From JBEKHI01 sp050012355 (GTDB lineage: Bacteria; Actinomycetota; Actinomycetes; Streptosporangiales; Streptosporangiaceae): a stretch of 6,474 bases of DNA. The notes below the pieces were generated by a model. The model was not told the DNA's origin, did no database searches, and saw only the letters and a program-made list of their open reading frames with translations. Each line of letters opens with the position of its first letter. The first letter of the stretch is position 1. The position numbers were made by a program, and so were the translations under genes. Location: the NCBI GenBank assembly GCA_050012355.1, contig JBEKHI010000551.1:1-6474 (forward strand), given 5' to 3'. This document shows positions 1 to 6,343 of the stretch, in pieces.

Positions 1-228
1 ATGGTGCGGTCCTCGGACGACCGGCGGCTCGGCAGTGTCCTGATCGGGCGCCCGGCAGTGACCGGCCTGGAACTGACCGCGAACGGACTGCAGGTGCAGG
101 CGTCGGACTACGGCGCGTTCTGCGCGGACATCGCGCTGCTCGCCCGGGACAACGGCATCCGGTTGCGCGAACTGCTGCCCACCGATGAGTCACTGGAAAG
201 CGTCTTCGCCTACCTGATCGCCGACTGA
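1..228 (+). CDS. ABC transporter ATP-binding protein, C-terminal end (partial)
   Basis: This is the last 75 codons of an ABC-transporter ATPase gene whose body lies upstream of the window. No Walker A, signature or Walker B motif is visible; those would be in the missing part. The recognisable piece is the C-terminal accessory region, ending in PTDESLESVFAYLIAD, which resembles the 'D-x-S-L-E-x-V-F' tail common in drug- and antibiotic-exporter ATPases of the ABC-2 type. The ATG at position 1 is probably an internal methionine rather than the start, because the ORF is open to the window edge and 75 residues cannot hold an ATPase domain. The gene stops 14 bases before a membrane permease gene, so the two almost certainly form one transporter. 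The substrate cannot be inferred. Confidence 0.8.
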   Translation: MVRSSDDRRLGSVLIGRPAVTGLELTANGLQVQASDYGAFCADIALLARDNGIRLRELLPTDESLESVFAYLIAD

Positions 229-233
229 GGGGA
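227..233 (+). promoter_or_regulatory. Ribosome binding site of the ABC permease gene
   Basis: GAGGGGA overlaps the ATPase stop codon and lies 9 bases before the ATG at 243. It supports that start and suggests translational coupling with the ATPase gene. Confidence 0.7.
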
Positions 234-242
234 TTTTGCGAA

Positions 243-1043
243 ATGTCTAGCGTTTTCAACCCGACGGTCGCGTGGATCACGCTGCGGGCCACACTGAGCC
301 GCAAGCGAGCACTGCTGTTCTTGCTCCCGGCGGTGATCCTGATCGTCGTCACGCTCCTGCTCAAGCTGTCCAGGCCGCCGTCCCGGCCGTGGCCGAGCGA
401 CGTGCTCGGCACCTTCGGGTTCACCGTCCTGCTGCCGCTCACCGCGCTGATCATCGGCACCAGCGTGCTCGGCGCCGAAATCGACGACGGCAGCATCGTC
501 CACCTGCTGGCCACCCCGGTGCGCCGGCTGTCCGTGATCGTGACGAAGTACTGTGTCGCGACCGTGCTGACGATCTTGTTCGCCGCCGTGCCCGAGCTCA
601 TCGCCGCGCTGATCTCCGGCGGCGGCGACATGCCGGATAAGGTGACCTTGCATCCAGGCAGCCCGCCGCTGATCGTCACGGGCGTGCCGGTCGACTCCTC
701 GAAGTTCGCGATCGGGCTGTTCGTCGGCGCACTGGCGGGTGCGGTGATCTACAACGCGCTGTTCGTCATGGTGTCGGTGGCCACCACCCGGGCTATCGCG
801 GTCGGCCTGCTGTACGTGCTGATCTGGGAGACCCTGCTGAGCAACTTCGTCAGCGGCGCGCGCCTGCTGTCGATCAGTCACTACTCGCTTGGCATCGCCA
901 ACGGCTTCGCGCACGACCCCGGACTGAACGCGAGCCTCACCGTCACGACATCTATCGTCATGGGCGCCATCGTCACAGTCGCCGCGCTGGTCCTGGCGGT
1001 GAACCTGCTGAGCAGGTTCACGCTTAAGGGGGACCCGGCCTAG
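243..1043 (+). CDS. ABC-2 type transporter permease, 266 aa
   Basis: Membrane-spanning subunit of an ABC exporter, expected to work with the ATPase encoded just upstream. Six hydrophobic segments are visible at about residues 25-43, 58-77, 100-125, 155-180, 183-203 and 233-256. The segment LGAEIDDGSIVHLLATPVRR (76-95) is the hallmark of ABC-2 permeases: a loop after the second helix with E-x-x-x-G-(S/T)-x-x-x-L-L-(A/S)-x-P. The C-terminus ends in a basic F-x-x-K-G-D tail, common in the family. Length is normal for this class. The start at 243 is chosen because a strong ribosome binding site lies 9 bases upstream and the protein then begins with a short cytoplasmic stretch before helix 1. The stop codon overlaps that of the convergent sigma-factor gene by four bases. 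The substrate is unknown. Confidence 0.88.
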   Translation: MSSVFNPTVAWITLRATLSRKRALLFLLPAVILIVVTLLLKLSRPPSRPWPSDVLGTFGFTVLLPLTALIIGTSVLGAEIDDGSIVHLLATPVRRLSVIVTKYCVATVLTILFAAVPELIAALISGGGDMPDKVTLHPGSPPLIVTGVPVDSSKFAIGLFVGALAGAVIYNALFVMVSVATTRAIAVGLLYVLIWETLLSNFVSGARLLSISHYSLGIANGFAHDPGLNASLTVTTSIVMGAIVTVAALVLAVNLLSRFTLKGDPA

Positions 1044-2206
1044 TCGCTGAGCGACTCGAGGCGCTGGCGGAGGAAGGACTGCTCGGCCTGGTTGGTCGTG
1101 CGCGCTAGCGCCGCGCGGTATGCGTCGACCGCCTCGGCGGAGCGGCCCAGGCGGCGGAGCAGGTCGGCGCGGATGGCGTGGTACAGGTAGAAGCCCGGCA
1201 GATCGATGCCGTCGACGAGCCGCAGGGCGGCCGACGGTCCCTCCACCTCGGCGATCGCGACCGCTCGGTTGAGGGACACCACGGGGCCGTGGTCGAAGAC
1301 CAGCAGTTGGTCATACAACCGGACGATCTGGCCCCAGTCGGTGGGCGGCGGGTCGCTGTGCACCGCGTTGATCGCCGCCTGGATCTGGTACGGACCCGGC
1401 TGTCCCCGGCGCAGGCAGCGCCGGACGATGGACTGACCCTCGACGATGAGCGCGGAATCCCACAAGGAACGGTCCTGGTCGGCCAGCGGCACCAGGACCG
1501 GGCCACCGCGAGCCCGGCGGCGGGACTCGGTGAGCAACATCAGGGCCAGCAGCCCCAGCACTTCCGGCTCGTCCGGCATCAGCTCGGCCAGCAGCCTGCC
1601 CAGCCGGATGGCCTCGGCGCACAGATCCTCGCGGACTAGGTGGCCCTCGTTGAAGATCAGGTAGACGACGGCGAGGACCGAGCGGAGCCGGTCCGGCAGG
1701 TCGGCTTCGCCGGGGATGCGGAACGGGATGCCCGCGTCGCGGATCTTGCCCTTGGCCCGGACCAGCCGCTGCGCCATGGTCGATTCCGGCACCAGGAAGG
1801 CGCGTGCGATCTCGGGGGTGGTCAGCCCGCCGATCAGCCGCAGGGTGAGGGCGACCCGGGCGGGCGCGCCGAGCGCCGGGTGGCAGCAAGTGAAAATCAG
1901 CCGCAGCCGGTCATCGTCCACCACGTGCCGCTCCGGTTCTCGGGTCTCGTGCAGCAACGCTGCCTGCGCATGGCGATCCTCGCGGGAGGCTTCCCGGCGG
2001 AGCCGGTCGATCGCCTTGTTGCGGCCCGTGGTGATGATCCAGCCCGCCGGGCTCGGCGGCGGTCCCGACGACGGCCAGCGTTCCACCGCGAGCGCGAACG
2101 CCTCCTGCACCGCTTCTTCGGCGAGGTCGATGTCGCCGAAGAAGCGGATCAGGACGGCGACCGCACGAGCGTATTCCTCACGAAATATCCGCTCGATACT
2201 TGACAT
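1040..2206 (-). CDS. ECF42-type RNA polymerase sigma factor with C-terminal extension, 388 aa
   Basis: Extracytoplasmic-function sigma factor of the group usually called ECF42 (SigJ-like, with a DUF6596/TPR-like tail). Residues 5-75 form sigma region 2 (RFFGDIDLAEEAVQEAF, then GWIITTGRNKAIDRLRRE, the -10 recognition part). Residues about 105-155 form region 4, with the helix-turn-helix at roughly 127-150 (LTTPEIARAFLVPESTMAQR). From about 175 onward comes the long extension typical of the group, with YLIFNEG (182-188), LCAEAIRLGRLLAELMPDEP (195-214), DQDRSLWD (243-250) and SLNRAVAIAEVEGP (311-324). The extension is known to be needed for activity in studied members. There is no separate anti-sigma factor gene; the upstream partner is the YciI/DGPF gene, as is usual, though here that gene is damaged. 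The segment after YLIFNEG seems several residues shorter than in relatives I recall. The ATG at 2206 fits the family N-terminus but lacks a clear ribosome binding site, so translation may be coupled to the upstream reading frame. Confidence 0.9.
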   Translation of the reverse strand: MSSIERIFREEYARAVAVLIRFFGDIDLAEEAVQEAFALAVERWPSSGPPPSPAGWIITTGRNKAIDRLRREASREDRHAQAALLHETREPERHVVDDDRLRLIFTCCHPALGAPARVALTLRLIGGLTTPEIARAFLVPESTMAQRLVRAKGKIRDAGIPFRIPGEADLPDRLRSVLAVVYLIFNEGHLVREDLCAEAIRLGRLLAELMPDEPEVLGLLALMLLTESRRRARGGPVLVPLADQDRSLWDSALIVEGQSIVRRCLRRGQPGPYQIQAAINAVHSDPPPTDWGQIVRLYDQLLVFDHGPVVSLNRAVAIAEVEGPSAALRLVDGIDLPGFYLYHAIRADLLRRLGRSAEAVDAYRAALARTTNQAEQSFLRQRLESLSD

Positions 2207-2507
2207 AAGTGGATCGCGGCGCCGCTCTGGAACGGCCGGACCTCGATCGGGAGCCCGGTGATCCCGGCCAGCCGGCGGCCCACCGCGAGCGCCGCGTCGA
2301 GGTCGGCCGCGTTGATGATCGAGATGCCGCCCAGGTGTTCCTTGCCCTCGGCATAAGGCCCGTCGGTCATCAGGACCTCGTCCCCGGAAAGCCGCAACAC
2401 CGTCGCTCCTTGTTGAGTACGTCCAGCTCGCGGCTTATCCGGTCCAGGTCCACCGACGGCGGCGGCGGTCCGTCGGGCTGGTAGATGCTCAGCAGGTACT
2501 GCTTCAT
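2149..2507 (-). pseudogene. YciI/DGPF-domain protein, frameshifted with a central deletion
   Basis: Usual operon partner of ECF42 sigma factors (YCII-related, DGPF domain); biochemical role unknown. The N-terminal part starts at the ATG at 2507 with MKQYLLSIYQPDGPPPP, a near-perfect family start with a purine-rich ribosome binding site upstream. It runs to about LDVLNKE and then goes out of frame, reaching TGA at 2370-2372 after only 45 codons. The rest of the domain continues in another frame from about 2406: ATVLRLSGDEVLMTDGPYAEG, EHLGGISIINAADLDAAL and LPIEVRPFQ. Family members normally carry about 15-20 residues (an AGAWVFAGGLHPP-like stretch) between LNKE and ATVLR. Those are absent, so this is a deletion not divisible by three rather than a single-base slip. 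The second frame stays open past the expected end and overlaps the sigma gene by 58 bases; its tail holds a TTA codon (2206-2208), the only one I noticed in the window's genes. A sequencing or assembly error cannot be excluded. Confidence 0.82.
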
Positions 2508-2537
2508 GTTCGGTGACTCCCTTCCTGTCACTCTCTA

Positions 2538-2564
2538 CACGAACGGCACCCGCCGGAATCGACA
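2538..2564 (-). promoter_or_regulatory. Putative ECF42-type promoter of the YciI-sigma operon
   Basis: On the minus strand, TGTCGA (2564-2559) is followed after 17 bases by CGTGT (from 2541), about 30 bases before the YciI ATG at 2507. As I recall, ECF42 promoters in Streptomyces have TGTCGA at -35 and CGA/TC at -10. The -35 is an exact match and the -10 agrees in CGT. This predicts that the sigma factor drives its own operon. The match comes from reading by eye and has not been tested. Confidence 0.5.
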
Positions 2565-2569
2565 TGACA

Positions 2570-2580
2570 CGCGTAACGCG
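2570..2580. repeat. Short inverted repeat in the divergent intergenic region
   Basis: CGCGT-A-ACGCG is a perfect 5-bp inverted repeat with a one-base centre. It lies between the two putative -35 elements of the divergent promoters, where an operator would be expected. In DNA this GC-rich, five-base arms arise easily by chance. Confidence 0.3.
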
Positions 2581-2586
2581 GATCTG

Positions 2587-2615
2587 TTCCGGATGAAATA
2601 CCCCGGCAATAGGCT
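2587..2615 (+). promoter_or_regulatory. Weak candidate promoter for the flavoenzyme operon
   Basis: TTCCGG (2587-2592) and TAGGCT (2610-2615) are separated by 17 bases. The second matches the actinobacterial TANNNT -10 pattern; the first is a poor -35. Transcription would start near 2622, leaving a leader of only about 12 bases before the ATG at 2634. The leader has no visible ribosome binding site. Confidence 0.25.
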
Positions 2616-2633
2616 GGGCGTCTACTGCTGTGC

Positions 2634-3962
2634 ATGGAGCTCCCCGGACAGACCGCTGTGGCGGTGATCGGCGGCGGCCAGGCCGGCCTCGCGATGAGCC
2701 ATCAGCTGCTGCGCCGGGGGATGGAACACGTCGTTATGGACAAAGGAAAAGCGTGCGGGCAGTGGCGGGAGCGCCGCTGGGACAGCTTCTGTCTCGTCAC
2801 GCCAAATTGGCAATGCCAGCTCCCCGGGTTCCCGTACCGCGGCGACGACCCGGACGGGTTCATGGTGCGGGACGAGGTCGCCACCTACCTCGACGATTAC
2901 GTGCACTCGTACGGGTTCCCGCTGCGGGAGAACGTGGCGGTGACCCGGCTGCGCCAGGAGCGCGACGGCAAGTTCCGCGTTACCACCGGGGACGGCGAAC
3001 TGATCGCGCGGCAGGTCGTGGTGGCGACCGGGCCGTACCAGGTGCCGCGCACCCCGCGTTTCGCCGAGCGGCTGCCGGATGACATCGTCCAGGTGCACTC
3101 CGCGGACTACAAGCGCCCGGGGCAGCTCCCCGACGGTGACGTGCTCGTCGTCGGGACCGGGCAATCCGGCTGTCAGGTCGCCGAGGACCTGCACCTGGCG
3201 GGCCGCCGCGTTCACCTCGCGGTGGGCAGCGCGCCGCGGGTCGCCAGGCGGTACCGCGGCCGGGACGTGGTGGCCTGGCTGGACGACATGGGTTACTACC
3301 GCAAGCCGATCACCGGGTTCGCCGACGCGGACGCGGTGCGGTTCCGGGCCAACCATTACGTGACCGGCCGCGACGGCGGGCACGACATCGACCTGCGGGC
3401 CTTCGCCCTGGACGGGATGCGGCTGTACGGGCGACTGACCGCCATCTCCGGGCCACACAGTCGCGACGGCGCGTTCAGCTTCGCCGGCGACTTGGCGCGG
3501 AACCTGGACTCCGCCGACGCGGTGTCGGAGAGCATCAAGGACTCGATCGACGGCTACATCGCCGCCGCCGGCATCGCGGCGCCCGACGAGAAGCGGTATA
3601 CGCCGGTCTGGGAACCGGCTGACCCGCCGCACAGATTGGATATTTCGACCATAACGTCGGTTGTCTGGTCTACCGGGTTCGGCCGCGACGACCGGTGGAT
3701 CGAGGTCCCGGTGTTCGATGGCCGCGGCTACCCGACGCACCGGCGCGGGGTGACAAGCTGCCCGGGCCTGTACTTCCTCGGGCTGCCCTGGCAGCACACC
3801 TGGGGATCGGGCCGACTGTGCGGGGTCGGCGCGGACGCGGAGTACCTGGGGACGCAGATCTCCGTGTTCGGCGCGCCGCACGAGGTTCGCTGGCTGGCGG
3901 GGACGCCCACGAGCACGTACCCGGGCGACGATGACTGGACTGCCCCAAGGACGGTGGCATGA
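2634..3962 (+). CDS. MSMEG_0569-family flavin-dependent oxidoreductase, 442 aa
   Basis: Predicted soluble FAD- and NAD(P)H-dependent monooxygenase/oxidoreductase, the NitH-like member of Nit1C-type clusters. An FAD-binding Rossmann motif is at residues 13-18 (GGGQAG) and a pyridine-nucleotide motif at 174-179 (GTGQSG). ATG-type motifs are at 131-133 (ATGPY) and 345-350 (WSTGFG). Family-specific blocks include WDSFCLVTPNWQCQLPGFPY (49-68), FYRGRDVV-like YRGRDVVAWLDDMGYY (207-222), NHYVTGRDGG (240-249) and PGLYFLGLPWQHTWGSGR (377-394). Length is normal and the gene looks intact. It heads the plus-strand operon, and its TGA overlaps the next ATG by four bases (ATGA). The start at 2634 has no ribosome binding site; translation may be leaderless, or a GTG at 2658 just before the FAD motif could be used. 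The substrate is not known; a nitrogen-containing small molecule is an inference from context. Confidence 0.87.
   Translation: MELPGQTAVAVIGGGQAGLAMSHQLLRRGMEHVVMDKGKACGQWRERRWDSFCLVTPNWQCQLPGFPYRGDDPDGFMVRDEVATYLDDYVHSYGFPLRENVAVTRLRQERDGKFRVTTGDGELIARQVVVATGPYQVPRTPRFAERLPDDIVQVHSADYKRPGQLPDGDVLVVGTGQSGCQVAEDLHLAGRRVHLAVGSAPRVARRYRGRDVVAWLDDMGYYRKPITGFADADAVRFRANHYVTGRDGGHDIDLRAFALDGMRLYGRLTAISGPHSRDGAFSFAGDLARNLDSADAVSESIKDSIDGYIAAAGIAAPDEKRYTPVWEPADPPHRLDISTITSVVWSTGFGRDDRWIEVPVFDGRGYPTHRRGVTSCPGLYFLGLPWQHTWGSGRLCGVGADAEYLGTQISVFGAPHEVRWLAGTPTSTYPGDDDWTAPRTVA
3947..3951 (+). promoter_or_regulatory. Ribosome binding site of the amidohydrolase gene
   Basis: AAGGA lies 7 bases before the ATG at 3959, inside the end of the flavoenzyme gene. 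It supports the ATGA-overlap start. Confidence 0.55.
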
Positions 3963-4765
3963 CTAGCGACGCGCACCGGCACCTGGGGATCATGCCCGCC
4001 TACCCGTTCTACGGCGGGCCGCCGGTGCGGCCCGATGTCCGGGCCCGCGGCACCGTGGCCGAACTGCTCAAGGACATGGACGCCGAGGGAACCGAGCGAG
4101 CGCTTGTTATGCCGAACTACGGCGTGCCCGACCCGGCGCTCGCGTTCTCGTTCAACGAGCTGTGCGTCGAGGCCGCCGCCACGACGGACCGGATCCGCGC
4201 GGCGCTGTGGGTGTCGCCGCTGGCCCGCGACGCTCCCCGGACCCGGGCGGCGCTCGCCCTGGCAGGAGAGCCCGGGGTACGCGCGCTCAAGCTCAGCTTC
4301 CTGCTCGGCGGACGGCCGGCCGACTGCGGCCCGCAGCTGGACGAGATCTTCGCGACGGCCCAGCGGCACGACCTGACCGTGCATGTGCACACCTCCCCCG
4401 GAGCCGCCTCCGACATCGACTCGGTCGGCGCGCTGGTGGACGCTTACGGCGACGTCGTGCGGATACACCTGGTGCACTTCGGCGGCGGGATGAGCGGGCA
4501 CATCAAGCTGATCGGCTCCCGCTTCTTCGACTGGATCAGCGCGGGCAAACGCGTCTACACCGACCTGTCCTGGGCGATCGGGTTCGCGCCGCGCTGGCTC
4601 GCCGACGAGATCGACCGCCGCGGCATCGGGCACGACCGGGTGCTGTTCGCCAGCGACGAGCCTTGGGGCGACGCCGCGGCCGAACACGCGCGGATGACCG
4701 CCGCGGCCTGTGGCGAACTCGCGAACTACGTCTTCACCGAGAACTTCAGCCGACTCTACGGATAG
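3959..4765 (+). CDS. Amidohydrolase-family (Amidohydro_2-like) metal-dependent hydrolase, 268 aa
   Basis: Predicted cytoplasmic TIM-barrel hydrolase or decarboxylase of the amidohydrolase superfamily. The metal-binding HxH is at the very N-terminus (DAHRHLG, His6 and His8). Likely further active-site residues are Lys111 (ALKLSF), His142/His144 (VHVHTSPGA), His170/His173 (IHLVHFGGG) and Asp233 (FASDEPWGD). The C-terminus ENFSRLYG matches the usual N-x-x-R-L-(F/Y) ending. At 268 residues it is compact but appears complete. It lies between the flavoenzyme (4-nt ATGA overlap, ribosome binding site 7 bases before the start) and the Sll0783-like gene (10-base gap), so it is part of the operon. I do not remember such a gene in the core Nit1C description, so it may mark a variant of the pathway. 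Hydrolysis of an amide, lactone or ring product from the flavoenzyme is possible but only inferred. Confidence 0.82.
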   Translation: MTSDAHRHLGIMPAYPFYGGPPVRPDVRARGTVAELLKDMDAEGTERALVMPNYGVPDPALAFSFNELCVEAAATTDRIRAALWVSPLARDAPRTRAALALAGEPGVRALKLSFLLGGRPADCGPQLDEIFATAQRHDLTVHVHTSPGAASDIDSVGALVDAYGDVVRIHLVHFGGGMSGHIKLIGSRFFDWISAGKRVYTDLSWAIGFAPRWLADEIDRRGIGHDRVLFASDEPWGDAAAEHARMTAAACGELANYVFTENFSRLYG

Positions 4766-4768
4766 GAG
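4764..4768 (+). promoter_or_regulatory. Ribosome binding site deciding the start at 4776
   Basis: AGGAG overlaps the stop codon of the amidohydrolase gene and is 7 bases before the ATG at 4776. It settles the start of the next gene there rather than at the in-frame ATG at 4710, which would add 22 residues encoded inside the amidohydrolase gene. Confidence 0.8.
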
Positions 4769-4775
4769 ATATGCC

Positions 4776-5288
4776 ATGACCGAACTGACCGAGACCGAGC
4801 AGCAGTCCATCACCGAGATCCCGCACCCGTCGCTGCCCGACGGGTCCAACATCTACGGCGGGACCAAGGTGTTCCCCGACTACCAGGCCGAACCAGGGCA
4901 GGCGTACTTCACGCTCGTCCACGGCATCGCGCATGAGTCGTCGGTGAGTTTCGTCGCGATACTCCAGGCCACCCGCGCGCTGCGCAAGGGGTTCGAGACC
5001 GCGATCTACTTCTACGGACCGGGCGCGATGAACTGCATGGCGACCCGCGGCTTCCCGGCCACCGGCAACTCGGCGTTCCCCGGCGAGCAGAACATCAACG
5101 AGCAGCTCAAGACCTTCATCAAGGAGGGCGGCAAGGTCTACTGCTGCCGGTTCGGCCTGTCGCTGCACGGGCTGCGCGAGGAGGACCTGATCGAGGGCGT
5201 CATCCCGACCCACCCGCTGGATGTGCAGGACGCGCTCATCCATTACGCCCGCAAGGGCGCCATCATCAACTCCACCTACATGTGGTGA
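4776..5288 (+). CDS. MSMEG_0572/Sll0783-family nitrogen starvation response protein, 170 aa
   Basis: Member of the small-protein family typified by M. smegmatis MSMEG_0572 and Synechocystis Sll0783 (NitB in Nit1C nomenclature). Sll0783 is induced by nitrogen starvation and needed for normal polyhydroxybutyrate accumulation; the molecular role is unknown. Diagnostic blocks are SSVSFVAILQATRALRKGFE (55-74), YFYGPGAMN (79-87), TRGFPATGNSAFPGEQNIN (90-108) and FIKEGGKVYCCRFGLSLHGL (114-133). PTHPLDVQDALIH (144-156) and the aromatic end YMW complete it. The fold is probably DsrE-like, with the Cys123-Cys124 pair near the position where DsrE proteins carry a functional cysteine; this is inference. 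The start is fixed by AGGAG 7 bases upstream. The TGA stop overlaps the ATG of the radical SAM gene by one base. Confidence 0.87.
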   Translation: MTELTETEQQSITEIPHPSLPDGSNIYGGTKVFPDYQAEPGQAYFTLVHGIAHESSVSFVAILQATRALRKGFETAIYFYGPGAMNCMATRGFPATGNSAFPGEQNINEQLKTFIKEGGKVYCCRFGLSLHGLREEDLIEGVIPTHPLDVQDALIHYARKGAIINSTYMW

Positions 5289-6340
5289 TGGAACTAGCCG
5301 ATCGGGTCCAGCTAGCGGTGGTCGGCGTGCGCTCTGACGCGCCGGTCCGGCGCGGCCAGGGCGCCGGGCCCAGCGACGATGGCCACTTCACGCTCGACGG
5401 CGTCAACGCGGCCATCCCGATCAACCCCGACAGCCCCTATTCGGTGCGCGACGGGAAGCTGCTGCGCGGCCCGTCGGACCTGGGGCTGTCGGTGCAGCCG
5501 GTCGCCCGGCCTCGCTTCTACGATCTCGCGACCGCGGACGGCGTGCCGTACCGTCAGATCGCGCTGCTGCACGGCCGCGACGTGCTCGCGTCCACGGTCG
5601 TGCAGACGTGTATCAGGTATGCCGAGGACCAGCGGTGCCGGTTCTGCGCGATCGAGGAGTCGCTGCGCGAAGGCGCGACGATCGCCGCGAAGTCGCCGGC
5701 GCAGCTCCCCGAGGTCGCCGAGGCCGCCGTCCGGCTGGACGGCGTGCGGCAGATGGTGCTGACCACCGGCACCACCGCCGGTCCCGACCGGGGCGCGCGT
5801 CACCTGGCCCGGTGCGTGCGCGCCGTGCTTTCTCTGGTACCGGGGCTTCCGGTGCAGGTGCAGGTGGAGCCGCCCGCCGGCCTTTCGGTGCTCAGTGAGC
5901 TGCGGTCGGCGGGTGCGACATCGATCGGGATTCATGTCGAGTCGCTGGACGACGCCGTGCGGCGACGCTGGATGCCGGGCAAGGCGACGGTGCCCCTGGC
6001 CGAGTACGAACGGGCCTGGGACGAGGCGGTCCGGGTATTCGGCTGGAACCGGGTGTCGACCTACCTGCTGATCGGCCTCGGCGAGGATCCGGATTCGCTG
6101 GTGGCTGGTGCGGCCTCGCTGATCCGCCGCGGCGTCTACCCGTTCGTGGTACCCATGCGTCCCATGCTGGTTACGCTCGCCCGCCACGATGGCGCTAGTC
6201 CCCCGTCGGCTTCTCACGTCCGCTCCATCACCGAACGCGTCGGGCAGCTCTTGCGCGACGCCGGCATGTCCGGGGCGGACCAAGGCGCGGGGTGCGCGGC
6301 CTGCGCTGGATGCAGCGCGCTAGCGGCGGCGGGAGGCTGA
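5288..6340 (+). CDS. MSMEG_0568-family radical SAM protein, 350 aa
   Basis: Radical S-adenosylmethionine enzyme of the MSMEG_0568 family (NitD-like), found in the same clusters as the two preceding family members. The presumed 4Fe-4S/SAM site is Cys108, Cys117 and Cys120 in QTCIRYAEDQRCRFCAIE, a CX8CX2C spacing instead of the common CX3CX2C. Barrel motifs follow: QMVLTTGTT (155-163), VQVEPPAG (191-198), IGIHVESLD (213-221), RWMPGKATVPLAEY (227-240) and STYLLIGLGED (257-267). The C-terminus has a second cysteine group, CAACAGC (336-342), possibly for an auxiliary cluster. The ATG at 5288 is chosen because it overlaps the preceding TGA (TGATG); GTG at 5282 or 5285 in the same frame is possible and would add at most two residues. 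The family resembles cofactor-biosynthesis radical SAM enzymes, but the reaction is unknown to me. The gene looks intact. Confidence 0.88.
   Translation: MELADRVQLAVVGVRSDAPVRRGQGAGPSDDGHFTLDGVNAAIPINPDSPYSVRDGKLLRGPSDLGLSVQPVARPRFYDLATADGVPYRQIALLHGRDVLASTVVQTCIRYAEDQRCRFCAIEESLREGATIAAKSPAQLPEVAEAAVRLDGVRQMVLTTGTTAGPDRGARHLARCVRAVLSLVPGLPVQVQVEPPAGLSVLSELRSAGATSIGIHVESLDDAVRRRWMPGKATVPLAEYERAWDEAVRVFGWNRVSTYLLIGLGEDPDSLVAGAASLIRRGVYPFVVPMRPMLVTLARHDGASPPSASHVRSITERVGQLLRDAGMSGADQGAGCAACAGCSALAAAGG
6331..6336 (+). promoter_or_regulatory. Ribosome binding site of the carbon-nitrogen hydrolase gene
   Basis: GGGAGG lies within the last codons of the radical SAM gene, 7 bases before the GTG at 6344. 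It is one of the best Shine-Dalgarno matches in the window and marks 6344 as a real translation start, although the protein that follows lacks its expected N-terminal domain half. Confidence 0.7.
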
Positions 6341-6343
6341 CCG

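Noticed and set aside
2370..2507. Programmed ribosomal frameshift as an explanation for the split YciI gene
   Set aside because: A frameshift would restore the frame but not the missing 15-20 conserved residues, and no slippery sequence is evident near the junction.
2149..2565. Open frame read as an intact 138-aa protein starting at 2565
   Set aside because: Its first ~52 residues are the wrong frame of the YciI N-terminus; the genuine start MKQYLLSIYQPDG lies at 2507 in another frame. The long frame is a by-product of the deletion.
2622..3881. Long minus-strand open frame (419 codons) opposite the flavoenzyme gene
   Set aside because: Composition is rich in Arg, His, Val and Gly with no recognisable domain, as expected from the antisense of GC-rich coding DNA. 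The plus strand encodes a clear family member.
4710..4775. Longer start for the Sll0783-like protein at ATG 4710
   Set aside because: The added 22 residues overlap the amidohydrolase coding end and are not family-like; AGGAG before 4776 marks the true start.
3728..4852. Minus-strand open frame (374 codons) spanning the amidohydrolase gene
   Set aside because: It crosses the ends of three convincing plus-strand genes and shows no motif; it is an antisense shadow.
5312..6283. Minus-strand open frame (323 codons) opposite the radical SAM gene
   Set aside because: Low-complexity Arg/His-rich translation, fully contained opposite a well-supported gene.
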